From positions 601,460 through 614,136 of the forward strand of contig DFXM01000020.1 of the NCBI GenBank assembly GCA_002381695.1: a stretch of 12,677 nucleotides of DNA, read 5' to 3'. Below, piece after piece: positions 1 through 6,658 of this stretch (its first letter is position 1; each line of letters opens with the position of its first letter). Both the position numbers and the translations under genes were made by a program. A model generated the notes under the pieces. It did no database searches and was not told the DNA's origin. It worked only from the letters and a program-made list of their open reading frames with translations. This DNA comes from Clostridium sp. UBA4108 (GTDB taxonomy: Bacteria; Bacillota; Clostridia; Clostridiales; Clostridiaceae).

Positions 1-47
1 TTTCGAAACGGTTTGTGAGTAATAATATATAGTTCATTATCAATAAT

Positions 48-75
48 ATCTTAAAACAAAGCTTTATTTTAAGAT
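48..75 (-). terminator. Stem-loop downstream of the coiled-coil gene
   Basis: The two 14-nt arms (ATCTTAAAACAAAG and CTTTATTTTAAGAT) are complementary except for one position. That position is C-A if transcribed rightward but a G-U wobble in the minus-strand transcript, which fits a role downstream of the minus-strand gene ending at 112. No clean T-run follows on the minus strand, so termination efficiency is uncertain. Confidence 0.4.
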
Positions 76-111
76 TATTTCCATACTGCAAAAATAAAAG
101 AAATACTTGTA

Positions 112-1050
112 CTACGCTTGTTCAATTAATTGCTTTATCTCATCTTGAACCTTTTGAAGCTTTAGCTCTTCGCTTTTTAGCTGAGCATTTAGTCTAGACA
201 ATATTGTGGTAATTTGACTTTTACATTGGCATACATTATCTAAGGAGTCAGATATTTTGTTTTGCACAAACCAGTCTGCTAATAGACCATCAAAAAAGTA
301 GTCAGCAAAGGTAGCAAAGGATCCTATTTCTATGTCATAAACTTGAATATTAGCTACATCAGCTAGTTCATGCTTGAAAGTGGCTAGAAGACGTTTAGTA
401 GCTTCAGCTTGGTTTTGTGCATCATCAATATGACCATGCTTTGCTATATCTGAAATCAGTCCACCTCCAAAGAGATCCCAAGTTCCCCAGCTTTTAGCGC
501 TATCTAAGCTTTCCTCTGTGGTTTGGAGACTGCTGTATACACTATCTCCAGAAGTAATTGCTTCTCTTAATTCCCTAATATTAGAGTGGAGATTGCTTTC
601 ATATTCCATGAGGTTTAGAATTTTTTCAGTAATATTATCCTTAGAATTTAATATTAGATTTTTCTTTTCCTCTAATACTGCTTTTAGTTTGTCTTCACAA
701 CCACTATATTGATAAAATTCATTTCTAATTTTATCAATGTGATTTTCCATATCTAGTACAGTGGACAAACATGTTTCATATTTTAGTCTAATGGTTAGAG
801 CTTCTGCCTCTTCTTTACTAATCTTTTCTTCTTTTTTACCTAACATAGTATAAAATATTGAGGAGATGCTTAGTTTATTTAATTTTTCTACATCAAGATT
901 TTCTTTTTCGAGGTCAGCTTTAAGTTGTGATAATTTTTTTTCTTCATTAGATAACTCACTTATAAGGTTTTCTAGTAAGGATTGAAGATGGTTTTTTCTA
1001 TTTACTTGTACTTTAAGTTCATTCATTTTAATATTTAATTCACTAAACAA
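112..1050 (-). CDS. Unrecognised coiled-coil protein, 312 aa
   Basis: I do not recognise this protein with confidence. It has no signal peptide and no clear membrane segment, so it is probably cytoplasmic. Heptad-like, Lys/Glu/Leu-rich stretches at about residues 8-57, 75-165 and 265-310 predict coiled coils. Between them is a non-coiled block (about 186-262) with a Gly-rich segment, WGTWDLFGGGLISDIAKHG, then FADYFFDGLLADWF. This block is the likely conserved core. The start is a TTG at 1050-1048: AGGTG lies 7 nt upstream on the minus strand, whereas the first in-frame ATG (codon 9) has no ribosome site. The gene stands alone, divergent from the acetyltransferase at 1457, with a stem-loop just past its stop. 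No function is assigned. Confidence 0.85.
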   Translation of the reverse strand: MFSELNIKMNELKVQVNRKNHLQSLLENLISELSNEEKKLSQLKADLEKENLDVEKLNKLSISSIFYTMLGKKEEKISKEEAEALTIRLKYETCLSTVLDMENHIDKIRNEFYQYSGCEDKLKAVLEEKKNLILNSKDNITEKILNLMEYESNLHSNIRELREAITSGDSVYSSLQTTEESLDSAKSWGTWDLFGGGLISDIAKHGHIDDAQNQAEATKRLLATFKHELADVANIQVYDIEIGSFATFADYFFDGLLADWFVQNKISDSLDNVCQCKSQITTILSRLNAQLKSEELKLQKVQDEIKQLIEQA

Positions 1051-1323
1051 GGACTTTCACCTGCCTTATCTTATAAAGTTTTAATTGAGTAATTATTGCT
1101 TTGATGGAATAAAGTCTCATATCTTTATTTTACCATTGATTTTTATGTAACGCTACCTAACTGTCCAGAAATATAATAAGGTGATTAGATAGTTTGATAA
1201 AGAATATTAGAGCAATTTAAGGATATTGAAAATGTTGATTAATTACTGTTAATTTAAGAGGTATTCATAGATTTCTATAGATATTAAAAATCAAAAAATA
1301 ATGATGTAAGGTATTGGAATATA

Positions 1324-1332
1324 TGTTATAAT
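1324..1332 (+). promoter_or_regulatory. Extended -10 promoter for the GNAT gene
   Basis: The sequence reads TGTTATAAT, a perfect extended -10 element (TG-n-TATAAT). No good -35 hexamer sits 17 bp upstream, which is common for extended -10 promoters. Transcription would begin near 1339, leaving a leader of about 118 nt before the acetyltransferase start. Confidence 0.55.
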
Positions 1333-1374
1333 ATTAAATATTTATGTTCATTGATGAGAAAATTAAGCAATTTG

Positions 1375-1388
1375 ATGAATATATTCAT
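1375..1388. promoter_or_regulatory. 14-bp perfect palindrome in the GNAT leader
   Basis: ATGAATATATTCAT is a perfect 14-bp palindrome lying about 40 bp downstream of the predicted start of transcription and 68 bp before the acetyltransferase start. It could be an operator for a dimeric repressor. In such AT-rich DNA it may also be chance. Confidence 0.3.
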
Positions 1389-1456
1389 TGCATATTTTAT
1401 ATGAGCATTTATCTCTAAATTTTTAAATAATGAAGTATAACTGGAGGAGAATTAAG

Positions 1457-2311
1457 ATGATAATTTATAGCAAATGTTCGGAAGTAAATGACAATTTAAT
1501 TTATGAAGCTTTCAAGATAGGATTTTCGGATTATATAATTAAAATAGACATGACGAAAAAAAGTTTTTTTGAAAGATTTTTTGGACCAGAAGGAAATACA
1601 CTAGAGAGCTCTTTTATAGCAATTGATGGAGAGAAGGCAGTAGGACTAATTTTAGGCGGAATTAAAAATTATGAGGGAGTTAAGACTATTAGATGTGGAA
1701 CCCTAACAATTCATCCAGAGTATAGAGGCCTTGGAGTGAGTCAAAAATTATTTGAGTTACATAGAGAAGATGCTATAAAAAACAATTGTAAACAGATGTT
1801 TTTAGAAGTAATAGTTGGAAATGATAGAGCTATTTCTTTCTATAAAAAATTAGGATATGAAAAGATCTATGATTTATCATATTTTTCTTTAGATAATACT
1901 AGTGAACTAAAAGAAAGAAAAAATGAGGATATACAAATTAGAAATATAGATATGACACAGATTAGAGAGATAAGAGAATCTGTAAGGGACATTCATATAA
2001 ACTGGCAAAATGACCTAGAGTATATAAGTGAGTTAGAAGGACAGGTACACCTTGGAGCCTATTATAATGATGAATTAATAGGATTGATTAGTGGAAGTAA
2101 AAGTGGAAAGTTTAATTTTATCTATGTAAAGCCTGATTTCAGAGGCAGAGGCTTTGGATGTAATTTGCTCAATGGCCTAGCAAAACATTTTGAAATTACA
2201 AGTTTAAATACATGTTTTGGAAATAATGCATCTTTAGAAGGATTTGTGAAAAAAGTAGGATTTACTAGAATGCAAATTTCACAATATGAGATGTATCGTA
2301 CAAATATATAA
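1457..2311 (+). CDS. Tandem-domain GNAT family N-acetyltransferase
   Basis: Predicted cytoplasmic enzyme that transfers an acetyl group from acetyl-CoA to an amine; the substrate cannot be read from the sequence. Two GNAT domains are visible. The first (about 1-150) has the acetyl-CoA pyrophosphate loop HPEYRGLGVS near residues 86-95 and the typical NDRAISFYKKLGY helix at 122-134. The second (about 160-284) has KPDFRGRGFG around 225-234 and a matching NNASLEGFVKKVGF at 256-269. Both acetyl-CoA loops look intact. The start chosen is the ATG at 1457, with GGAGG at 1443-1447 nine nt upstream. An in-frame ATG at 1430 would place this ribosome site inside the coding region and is rejected. Product 284 aa, transcribed alone, divergent from the coiled-coil gene. 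Confidence 0.9.
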   Translation: MIIYSKCSEVNDNLIYEAFKIGFSDYIIKIDMTKKSFFERFFGPEGNTLESSFIAIDGEKAVGLILGGIKNYEGVKTIRCGTLTIHPEYRGLGVSQKLFELHREDAIKNNCKQMFLEVIVGNDRAISFYKKLGYEKIYDLSYFSLDNTSELKERKNEDIQIRNIDMTQIREIRESVRDIHINWQNDLEYISELEGQVHLGAYYNDELIGLISGSKSGKFNFIYVKPDFRGRGFGCNLLNGLAKHFEITSLNTCFGNNASLEGFVKKVGFTRMQISQYEMYRTNI

Positions 2312-2355
2312 GGGATCTAGTCAATATGTCTTTAATGAGGATTTTCATAAGACAA

Positions 2356-2480
2356 TATATAGGTTGCAATTAAATCTAAGATTACTGCAAATGGTATTCG
2401 CAGTAATAATATGAAGCTCAATTTCAACAATTTATTAAACATACTTATAATATGAATTATCTTTATTACCACTTATATAA
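2356..2480 (+). repeat. Dispersed structured repeat, copy A (internally deleted)
   Basis: This copy shares its first 18 nt (TATATAGGTTGCAATTAA) and its last ~90 nt (2389-2480) with copy B at 10779-10935; I count about 8 differences over the 92-nt right block. It lacks about 30-35 nt that in copy B carry the outer left arm of a long hairpin. The inner hairpin is kept: ATTACTGC (2381-2388), loop AAATGGTATTC (2389-2399), GCAGTAAT (2400-2407). Its stem differs from copy B by paired changes. Confidence 0.8.
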
Positions 2481-2487
2481 TAAAAAC

Positions 2488-2535
2488 TTAAATAAAAATG
2501 GAACTGTTATATGTGATAGTTCCATTTTTATTTAA
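2488..2535 (+). terminator. Rho-independent terminator (18-bp stem)
   Basis: The arms TTAAATAAAAATGGAACT (2488-2505) and AGTTCCATTTTTATTTAA (2518-2535) are perfectly complementary over 18 bp around a 12-nt loop. T-rich sequence in the second arm and beyond gives terminator character in both directions. It would end transcripts from the acetyltransferase gene, reading through repeat copy A. Confidence 0.75.
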
Positions 2536-2613
2536 CTTTATTTTATTCTAAATGAAAATTTAACTTATATTAAATAAATTTATTTGGTTTGTATAAAAAT
2601 ATATTAAGTACCA

Positions 2614-2641
2614 TTGTTATAAATATTTTATATGATATAAT
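2614..2641 (+). promoter_or_regulatory. Promoter of the 190-aa orphan gene
   Basis: TTGTTA (2614-2619), a 16-bp spacer, and extended -10 TGATATAAT (2633-2641) form a good sigma-A-type promoter. Transcription should start near 2648, giving a leader of about 108 nt before the gene at 2756. Confidence 0.6.
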
Positions 2642-2666
2642 AATAATTATTAGATAATAATTATTT
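2641..2666. promoter_or_regulatory. Two tandem AT palindromes, candidate Fur/PerR-like operator
   Basis: The 10-mer palindrome AATAATTATT occurs twice, at 2642-2651 and 2656-2665, 14 bp apart, directly over the predicted start of transcription. The second site in context (AGATAATAATTATTT, 2652-2666) matches the Fur-box consensus TGATAATNATTATCA at 11 of 14 defined positions. The same 10-mer lies upstream of the ferritin promoter (8963-8972). The region is so AT-rich that chance matches are expected. Confidence 0.3.
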
Positions 2667-2755
2667 AAAATCGAAAGATTAATAAACAAATATATAGGTA
2701 TTATGTATATAGGATTATAGATAAAAAATATTAAAAGAGAAAGAAGAGGATTAAA

Positions 2756-3328
2756 ATGAATAAAATAGCTTTAACATATGAAAATGGTGAATTTAGTCTA
2801 TGTATTAATGATAAAGTTGTGAATTTGGATAAAGATATGGATAACTCTATAGAAAAATTTAAGCAGACAGTAAAAAACAATTCAACACCTCAACTAAGAT
2901 CTTGGGAGTTTATGGAGAGTAAATTGAAGGATTTAAAGGATGATAGACTTGAAATTAATAACCAATTTAGAACTTTAACTTTTGGAGTAATGAAGTACTT
3001 TCATAATATGGGAAGAGTATTCTATATGGAAGATGGAGATATGACTGCTTTAATTGGAGGTTATAATCTATTTTATTTTATTGTGACAAAAACTTTAGAG
3101 GGTGAGATTAGAGATTACAAAGAAGTATTAGCGCTTTGTAAAACTCTAGTTGATTCTAAAACTAACTATGGTATTACAGATGCAGGTATTTTGGTTACAA
3201 GTCCAGCCTTTAATTATGGGTCTGTAGAGTATAATTTTAGCAGGGGAAAGATTTATAAGGGCGCATCTATTGAAGAGGGTAGCTTTAAAGAATTTAAAGA
3301 ATATGTATTAGGAATTATTAGAAAGTAA
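2756..3328 (+). CDS. Unrecognised protein, 190 aa
   Basis: I do not recognise this protein. It has no signal peptide; the most hydrophobic stretch (around residues 100-112, ALIGGYNLFYFIV) is too short and polar-flanked to be a confident membrane segment, so a soluble cytoplasmic protein is likely. The N-terminal third is charged and probably helical (for example ESKLKDLKDDRLEINNQ); the C-terminal part has a mixed pattern suggesting an alpha/beta fold. Start at ATG 2756 is well supported by AGAGGA five nt upstream. The gene is monocistronic, with its own extended -10 promoter and two AT palindromes upstream, and it converges on the ECF gene with a shared bidirectional terminator at 3415-3460. 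No function is assigned. Confidence 0.85.
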   Translation: MNKIALTYENGEFSLCINDKVVNLDKDMDNSIEKFKQTVKNNSTPQLRSWEFMESKLKDLKDDRLEINNQFRTLTFGVMKYFHNMGRVFYMEDGDMTALIGGYNLFYFIVTKTLEGEIRDYKEVLALCKTLVDSKTNYGITDAGILVTSPAFNYGSVEYNFSRGKIYKGASIEEGSFKEFKEYVLGIIRK

Positions 3329-3414
3329 TTTATAATAATTATCCATGTGAGATTTCCAAGAGGATATTCAATTAACAAGAAGTAGTATTATTACAACGTA
3401 TATATAACAAAATC

Positions 3415-3460
3415 AAAAGCTTAAATACAACTTAGAATTTAGAGTTATATTTAAGCTTTT
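3415..3460. terminator. Bidirectional terminator, AAGCTTAAATA family, copy 1
   Basis: The arms AAAAGCTTAAATA (3415-3427) and TATTTAAGCTTTT (3448-3460) are perfectly complementary over 13 bp, with AACT/AGTT extending the stem inside. T-rich tracts follow in both directions, fitting a site between convergent genes (orphan gene on plus, ECF gene on minus). The arm sequence recurs at 6873-6914 and 9139-9183. Confidence 0.8.
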
Positions 3461-3477
3461 CTAGTTTTTTATTAGGA

Positions 3478-4248
3478 TTATGCAGCTAATCCTAAATTCT
3501 TTATAGATTTAGAAAGTGGAATGTAAAGTACCATAGCCACAAATATAGAGAAGGAGCCGTTGATTAGAGTTGCAGGTAAACTTACCGCTGAACTTAGGAT
3601 AGCAGGTGTAAATCCACTGCCAGCAAATAAAAGCGTTACTACTCCAAATAAGAATTCTCCTACCAAATTAAAGGCTATACCTGACACAGCACCTAAAACT
3701 GCATATTGAATTTTAATAGATAGTTTTTGGGCTGAAATACATATAATCGCTAATCCTATACCAAGGATAAGAGAAAAAATATATAAGACAGGATTTAATA
3801 CTAATTTTTTCTCAATCCCAGCTATAGCAATTTCATTACCAAGAGTTACTGAAACAATAAAAAGTATAATACCTATACAAATAAGTATAACTGAGGCAAT
3901 ACCTATCCATTTTATAGGTGATTTCGCATCTTCTTTATGCCCTCTTGATGCCACTGTTCCGACAATTGCGCCTATGCCGAATTTTAATAAAAGAGTTTTC
4001 GGAACACTAGAAGCATAGCCATTCATTAGGTCAAATAAACCCATACCAATAGAGCCAGAAAGGCCGCCTATAGTACCTGAAAAAAGTAGTGCAGCTAAGA
4101 TTACGAACATGTTTCCCATGTGTAAAAATGGCTTGCCCACAGGAGATGGAATTGGTATTTTAAAAAGTAATGCCACATAACAAAGGGCAGAAAAAAGTCC
4201 AATTAAAACCATAGTATGTGTAGAAAATTTATGCTGTTTTGTATCCAA
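3478..4248 (-). CDS. ECF transporter substrate-binding (S) component, probable vitamin B6-type
   Basis: Integral membrane protein of about 256 aa with some six to eight hydrophobic segments. It is predicted to be the substrate-binding subunit of an energy-coupling factor transporter that shares ATPases and EcfT encoded elsewhere. The N-terminal half has the S-component pattern HMGNMFVILAALLFSGTIGG, then GSIGMGLFDLMNGYASSVPKTLLLKFGIGAIVG. It lies 36 nt downstream of the kinase stop, in the same operon, so a pyridoxine/pyridoxal/pyridoxamine substrate is inferred from context; PdxU-type S components are known in Firmicutes. The start is uncertain: TTG at 4248 has GGGGGT seven nt upstream, while an earlier in-frame TTG at 4263 has no ribosome site and the first ATG (4212) sits at the first membrane helix. 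A hydroxymethylpyrimidine or other vitamin substrate is the main alternative. Confidence 0.85.
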   Translation of the reverse strand: MDTKQHKFSTHTMVLIGLFSALCYVALLFKIPIPSPVGKPFLHMGNMFVILAALLFSGTIGGLSGSIGMGLFDLMNGYASSVPKTLLLKFGIGAIVGTVASRGHKEDAKSPIKWIGIASVILICIGIILFIVSVTLGNEIAIAGIEKKLVLNPVLYIFSLILGIGLAIICISAQKLSIKIQYAVLGAVSGIAFNLVGEFLFGVVTLLFAGSGFTPAILSSAVSLPATLINGSFSIFVAMVLYIPLSKSIKNLGLAA

Positions 4249-4284
4249 TGTATTTACCCCCAATCAATAATTTAAATATTAATA

Positions 4285-5145
4285 TTAAATGTTACAATTT
4301 TTTTCAATTTCTTCAATGAATGAATGTAATACTCCCTCAAAATTAACTCCGTAATTAGATGGAGTTCCTTGTAAATATGTACGTTCAACTGAATTCTTAA
4401 CTAAATTTACAGCAATTTTTATAGCGTTATGAAGACTAATGCCTCTTACAATTGCAGCTGAAAGAGCGCTAGTGAAAAGGTCACCAGTACCGTGATAATT
4501 GCTTGGTATCTTCTTGGTTAAGGAATAGTGAATTTCATCACTTTCTGTATCATAGCAGGCAGCACCCACCTCATCATCATTAAAAGATACTCCAGTAAGT
4601 ACAATTTTTGATGGACCAAGAGTAGAAAGTTTATTTAATAAACGCTCCACATACTCATAGGTATATGGTGGTTCCACGTATTCTTCCCCTAGTAGCAACG
4701 CAGCTTCCGTAAAATTAGGTGTTATAACATCTGCAACTTTGCAAAGTCTTCTAAAACCTCTGCACATTTCATCATCTAATTTACTATAATATTTTCCGTT
4801 ATCAGCCATTACAGGATCAATTATAACCGTAGTTTCTTCATTTTTAATTAAAGCTATGATATTTTCCAGTAGCTCTGCTTGACGAGGATTGCCTAAATAA
4901 CCCGCATATATTGCATCGAACTTTAGATCTAGTGAATGCCAATGTTTCGCCATAGCATACATATCTGAGCTTAAATCATGAAAAGTATATCCTGTGAAGC
5001 CGCCTGTATGAGTTGACAGTACTGCTGTAGGCATACAGGTACATTCTATTCCAGCAACGGAAATTACAGGTAAGGCAATAGTTAATGAACACTTTCCAAA
5101 GCCTGATAAATCATGTATAGTAGCAATTCTCTTTAATTTTTCCAA
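4285..5145 (-). CDS. pdxK: Pyridoxal/pyridoxamine kinase (PfkB/ribokinase-like family)
   Basis: Cytoplasmic kinase that phosphorylates pyridoxal, pyridoxamine or pyridoxine with ATP, the central step of B6 salvage to PLP. Family features are present: N-terminal IHDLSGFGKCSLT, the substrate-site segment STHTGGFTGYT, IDPVMADNGKYY, TPNFTEAALLLGE, and near the C-terminus the catalytic/anion-hole motif GTGDLFTSAL. The length of 286 aa is normal for PdxY/PdxK-type enzymes. The start is TTG at 5145, giving MEKLKRIATIHDL; GGAGG lies 11 nt upstream. An ATG at 5152-5150 is closer to the ribosome site but out of frame and runs into a stop after 13 codons. First gene of a two-gene operon with the ECF S component, divergent from the MocR regulator. 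Exact substrate preference is not visible; the symbol is by family. Confidence 0.9.
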   Translation of the reverse strand: MEKLKRIATIHDLSGFGKCSLTIALPVISVAGIECTCMPTAVLSTHTGGFTGYTFHDLSSDMYAMAKHWHSLDLKFDAIYAGYLGNPRQAELLENIIALIKNEETTVIIDPVMADNGKYYSKLDDEMCRGFRRLCKVADVITPNFTEAALLLGEEYVEPPYTYEYVERLLNKLSTLGPSKIVLTGVSFNDDEVGAACYDTESDEIHYSLTKKIPSNYHGTGDLFTSALSAAIVRGISLHNAIKIAVNLVKNSVERTYLQGTPSNYGVNFEGVLHSFIEEIEKNCNI

Positions 5146-5164
5146 TTTTCATTTCACCTCCCAC

Positions 5165-5193
5165 TTGAATAATTTACATCCCTTGGATATACT
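5165..5193 (+). promoter_or_regulatory. Promoter of the MocR/PdxR-type regulator gene
   Basis: TTGAAT (5165-5170), a 17-bp spacer and TATACT (5188-5193) form a standard sigma-A promoter reading right. Transcription would start near 5200, inside the left half of the inverted repeat, so a protein bound there should block it, consistent with autoregulation. Confidence 0.55.
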
Positions 5194-5197
5194 ATAC

Positions 5198-5226
5198 ATA
5201 ATATTTGTCGTTAGTAAAATGGACAA
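5198..5226 (-). promoter_or_regulatory. Promoter of the kinase-ECF operon
   Basis: On the minus strand TTGTCC (5226-5221), a 17-bp spacer and TATTAT (5203-5198) form a well-spaced promoter. Its -35 and -10 hexamers fall almost exactly in the two halves of the inverted repeat at 5199-5232. Transcription would start around 5191, about 46 nt before the kinase start. Confidence 0.5.
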
Positions 5227-5232
5227 ATATTA
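5199..5232. promoter_or_regulatory. Inverted-repeat operator between the divergent B6 genes
   Basis: TAATATTTGTC (5199-5209) and GACAAATATTA (5222-5232) are a perfect 11-bp inverted repeat with a 12-bp spacer. A further GGACA sits at 5245-5249 in direct orientation with the GGACA at 5221-5225. Placement over both divergent promoters and next to the regulator gene suggests this is the regulator's binding site; MocR proteins commonly control a divergent neighbour. Binding itself is inferred. Confidence 0.6.
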
Positions 5233-5272
5233 GAATTTTAATAAGGACAGTTTCTGTGAAGGAGTTTTTTAT

Positions 5273-6658
5273 ATGAGCAAGGTGAGTAAAACTATTATTA
5301 ATCCTGAGGATTCTTTGGGAGTCCCACTGTATATTCAACTTTATAATCACTATAAATCACTTATTTCCTCAGGAAGTCTTAAGCCAGGAAGTAAGCTTCC
5401 CTCTATAAGACGATGTGCTTCAGAGCGAATGATAAGTCGCACAACAGTTGAGGGAGCATACTTACAGCTTGGAGCAGAAGGATATATTACATCTAGAGCA
5501 GGTAGTGGATTCTATGTAAGTGATTTAAATTATACTGATATTAAGGAACCATTACCTTCAAACTATAAAAAGTCAATAGTAAAAGAGAAACCACTATATG
5601 ATTTTGTAAGCTCTACTGTTGATCATAAAAGTTTTAACTTTGATTTATGGAGCCGATATATTAAGAGTGCACTTCGAAATGGGGATAGACTCTTATCTTA
5701 TGGTGATGCTCAAGGAGAATATGACCTTAGAGTGGCTATAACACGTTATGTGGCTGAACGTAGAGGTGTTATATGTACTCCAGAGCAAATTGTTGTTGGT
5801 GCAGGAGTACAAAGCTTGCTATATATTTTATGCTCTTTAACGGGGGTACGGTCACCGGTTTTTTTTACAGGAGGAGGATTTGCACAAGGGAGAGCAATTT
5901 TTCAAGATAGAGGTTTTGAGACCTTTATATATGGTCCACTAACTAATGATTTATCTGAATTTGAGAAAGCAAAGGTAAAAATAATATATACCTCTCCATC
6001 CCATAGCACACCATGGGGAGATGTTATGCCTATGCAGACTAGACTTTCGCTGTTATCCTTTGCTCAAGCTCAAGATTGTTTGATTATAGAGGATGATTAC
6101 GATAGTGAATTTAGATATTATGGTCGTCCTGTTCCATCCTTACAAGGACTAGATGGAGGACATAAGGTGGTGTATATGGGGACTTTTTCAAGACTCCTAC
6201 TACCATCTTTAAGGATTAGTTTCATGGTATTACCTATAGAGTTAATGAATGCTTATACTAAACGTGGACAGGATTATAATCAGACAGCTTCAAAAACTGA
6301 ACAGATCGCCCTATGTCAATTTATACGAGATGGTCACTTAGAGAAACAGATAAAAAAGGCAAGAAAGCTCTATATGGCTAAAAGCAATCAGCTCTGTCTT
6401 GCTGTAAATCAGATTTTTAAAGACAAGGCAAAATCAATACCCGGTTCTGGAGGATTTTTAATTCAAGTTGAGGTAAAAAGTAATCTCTCATCTAAAGAGC
6501 TTGCAAGGCGTGCTGAGGAGGTTGGGGTTTTAGTAAAAGCCTTTGATTCTGTAGAGAAGAGTAAATATCCAAGATTGTTATTATCTTGTTCAGGAGTTTC
6601 TGAGGAAGATTTTGAAAAAGCGCTGAAATTGCTTAAAGATGCGCTTTTTAAGGAGTAA
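5273..6658 (+). CDS. pdxR: MocR family (GntR-HTH/aminotransferase-like) regulator, PdxR type
   Basis: Predicted DNA-binding regulator of B6 metabolism that senses PLP, 461 aa, normal for MocR proteins. Residues 15-85 form the GntR winged helix (PLYIQLYNHYKSLI, PSIRRCASERMISRTTVEGAY, EGYITSRAGSGFYV). Residues about 110-461 form a fold-type I aminotransferase-like domain with YTSPSHSTPWG (239-249), IIEDDYDSEF (271-280, the aspartate that pairs with the PLP ring) and YMGTFS (301-306). The residue after this last motif, normally the PLP-binding lysine, is arginine (R307, codon AGA 6191-6193). The segment usually reading E-P-G-F/Y is T-G-G-G-F (199-203). Ribosome site AAGGAG is 8 nt before the ATG. 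Context (divergent kinase and ECF transporter, shared operator) supports a PdxR role; the symbol is by context and the altered cofactor site makes the sensing mode uncertain. Confidence 0.88.
   Translation: MSKVSKTIINPEDSLGVPLYIQLYNHYKSLISSGSLKPGSKLPSIRRCASERMISRTTVEGAYLQLGAEGYITSRAGSGFYVSDLNYTDIKEPLPSNYKKSIVKEKPLYDFVSSTVDHKSFNFDLWSRYIKSALRNGDRLLSYGDAQGEYDLRVAITRYVAERRGVICTPEQIVVGAGVQSLLYILCSLTGVRSPVFFTGGGFAQGRAIFQDRGFETFIYGPLTNDLSEFEKAKVKIIYTSPSHSTPWGDVMPMQTRLSLLSFAQAQDCLIIEDDYDSEFRYYGRPVPSLQGLDGGHKVVYMGTFSRLLLPSLRISFMVLPIELMNAYTKRGQDYNQTASKTEQIALCQFIRDGHLEKQIKKARKLYMAKSNQLCLAVNQIFKDKAKSIPGSGGFLIQVEVKSNLSSKELARRAEEVGVLVKAFDSVEKSKYPRLLLSCSGVSEEDFEKALKLLKDALFKE

Larger units (their letters stand above)
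1051..1456. other. Divergent intergenic region, 406 bp
   Basis: This gap separates the minus-strand coiled-coil gene from the plus-strand acetyltransferase and must hold both promoters. The rightward promoter and a 14-bp palindrome are listed separately. I could not pick a convincing leftward promoter for the coiled-coil gene; several AT-rich -10-like hexamers exist without a well-spaced -35. I see no additional gene. Confidence 0.6.

Noticed and set aside
518..712. 64-codon plus-strand frame inside the coiled-coil gene
   Set aside because: Antisense shadow of a well-supported gene, with no ribosome site of its own.
1430..1456. Upstream in-frame ATG for the GNAT gene
   Set aside because: It would place the strong GGAGG ribosome site inside the coding region; ATG 1457 is properly spaced from it.
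2356..2535. CRISPR array or riboswitch at the repeat and hairpin region
   Set aside because: No regularly spaced direct repeats are present, and the element lies 3' of a gene followed by a simple terminator, with no downstream gene close enough for leader control.
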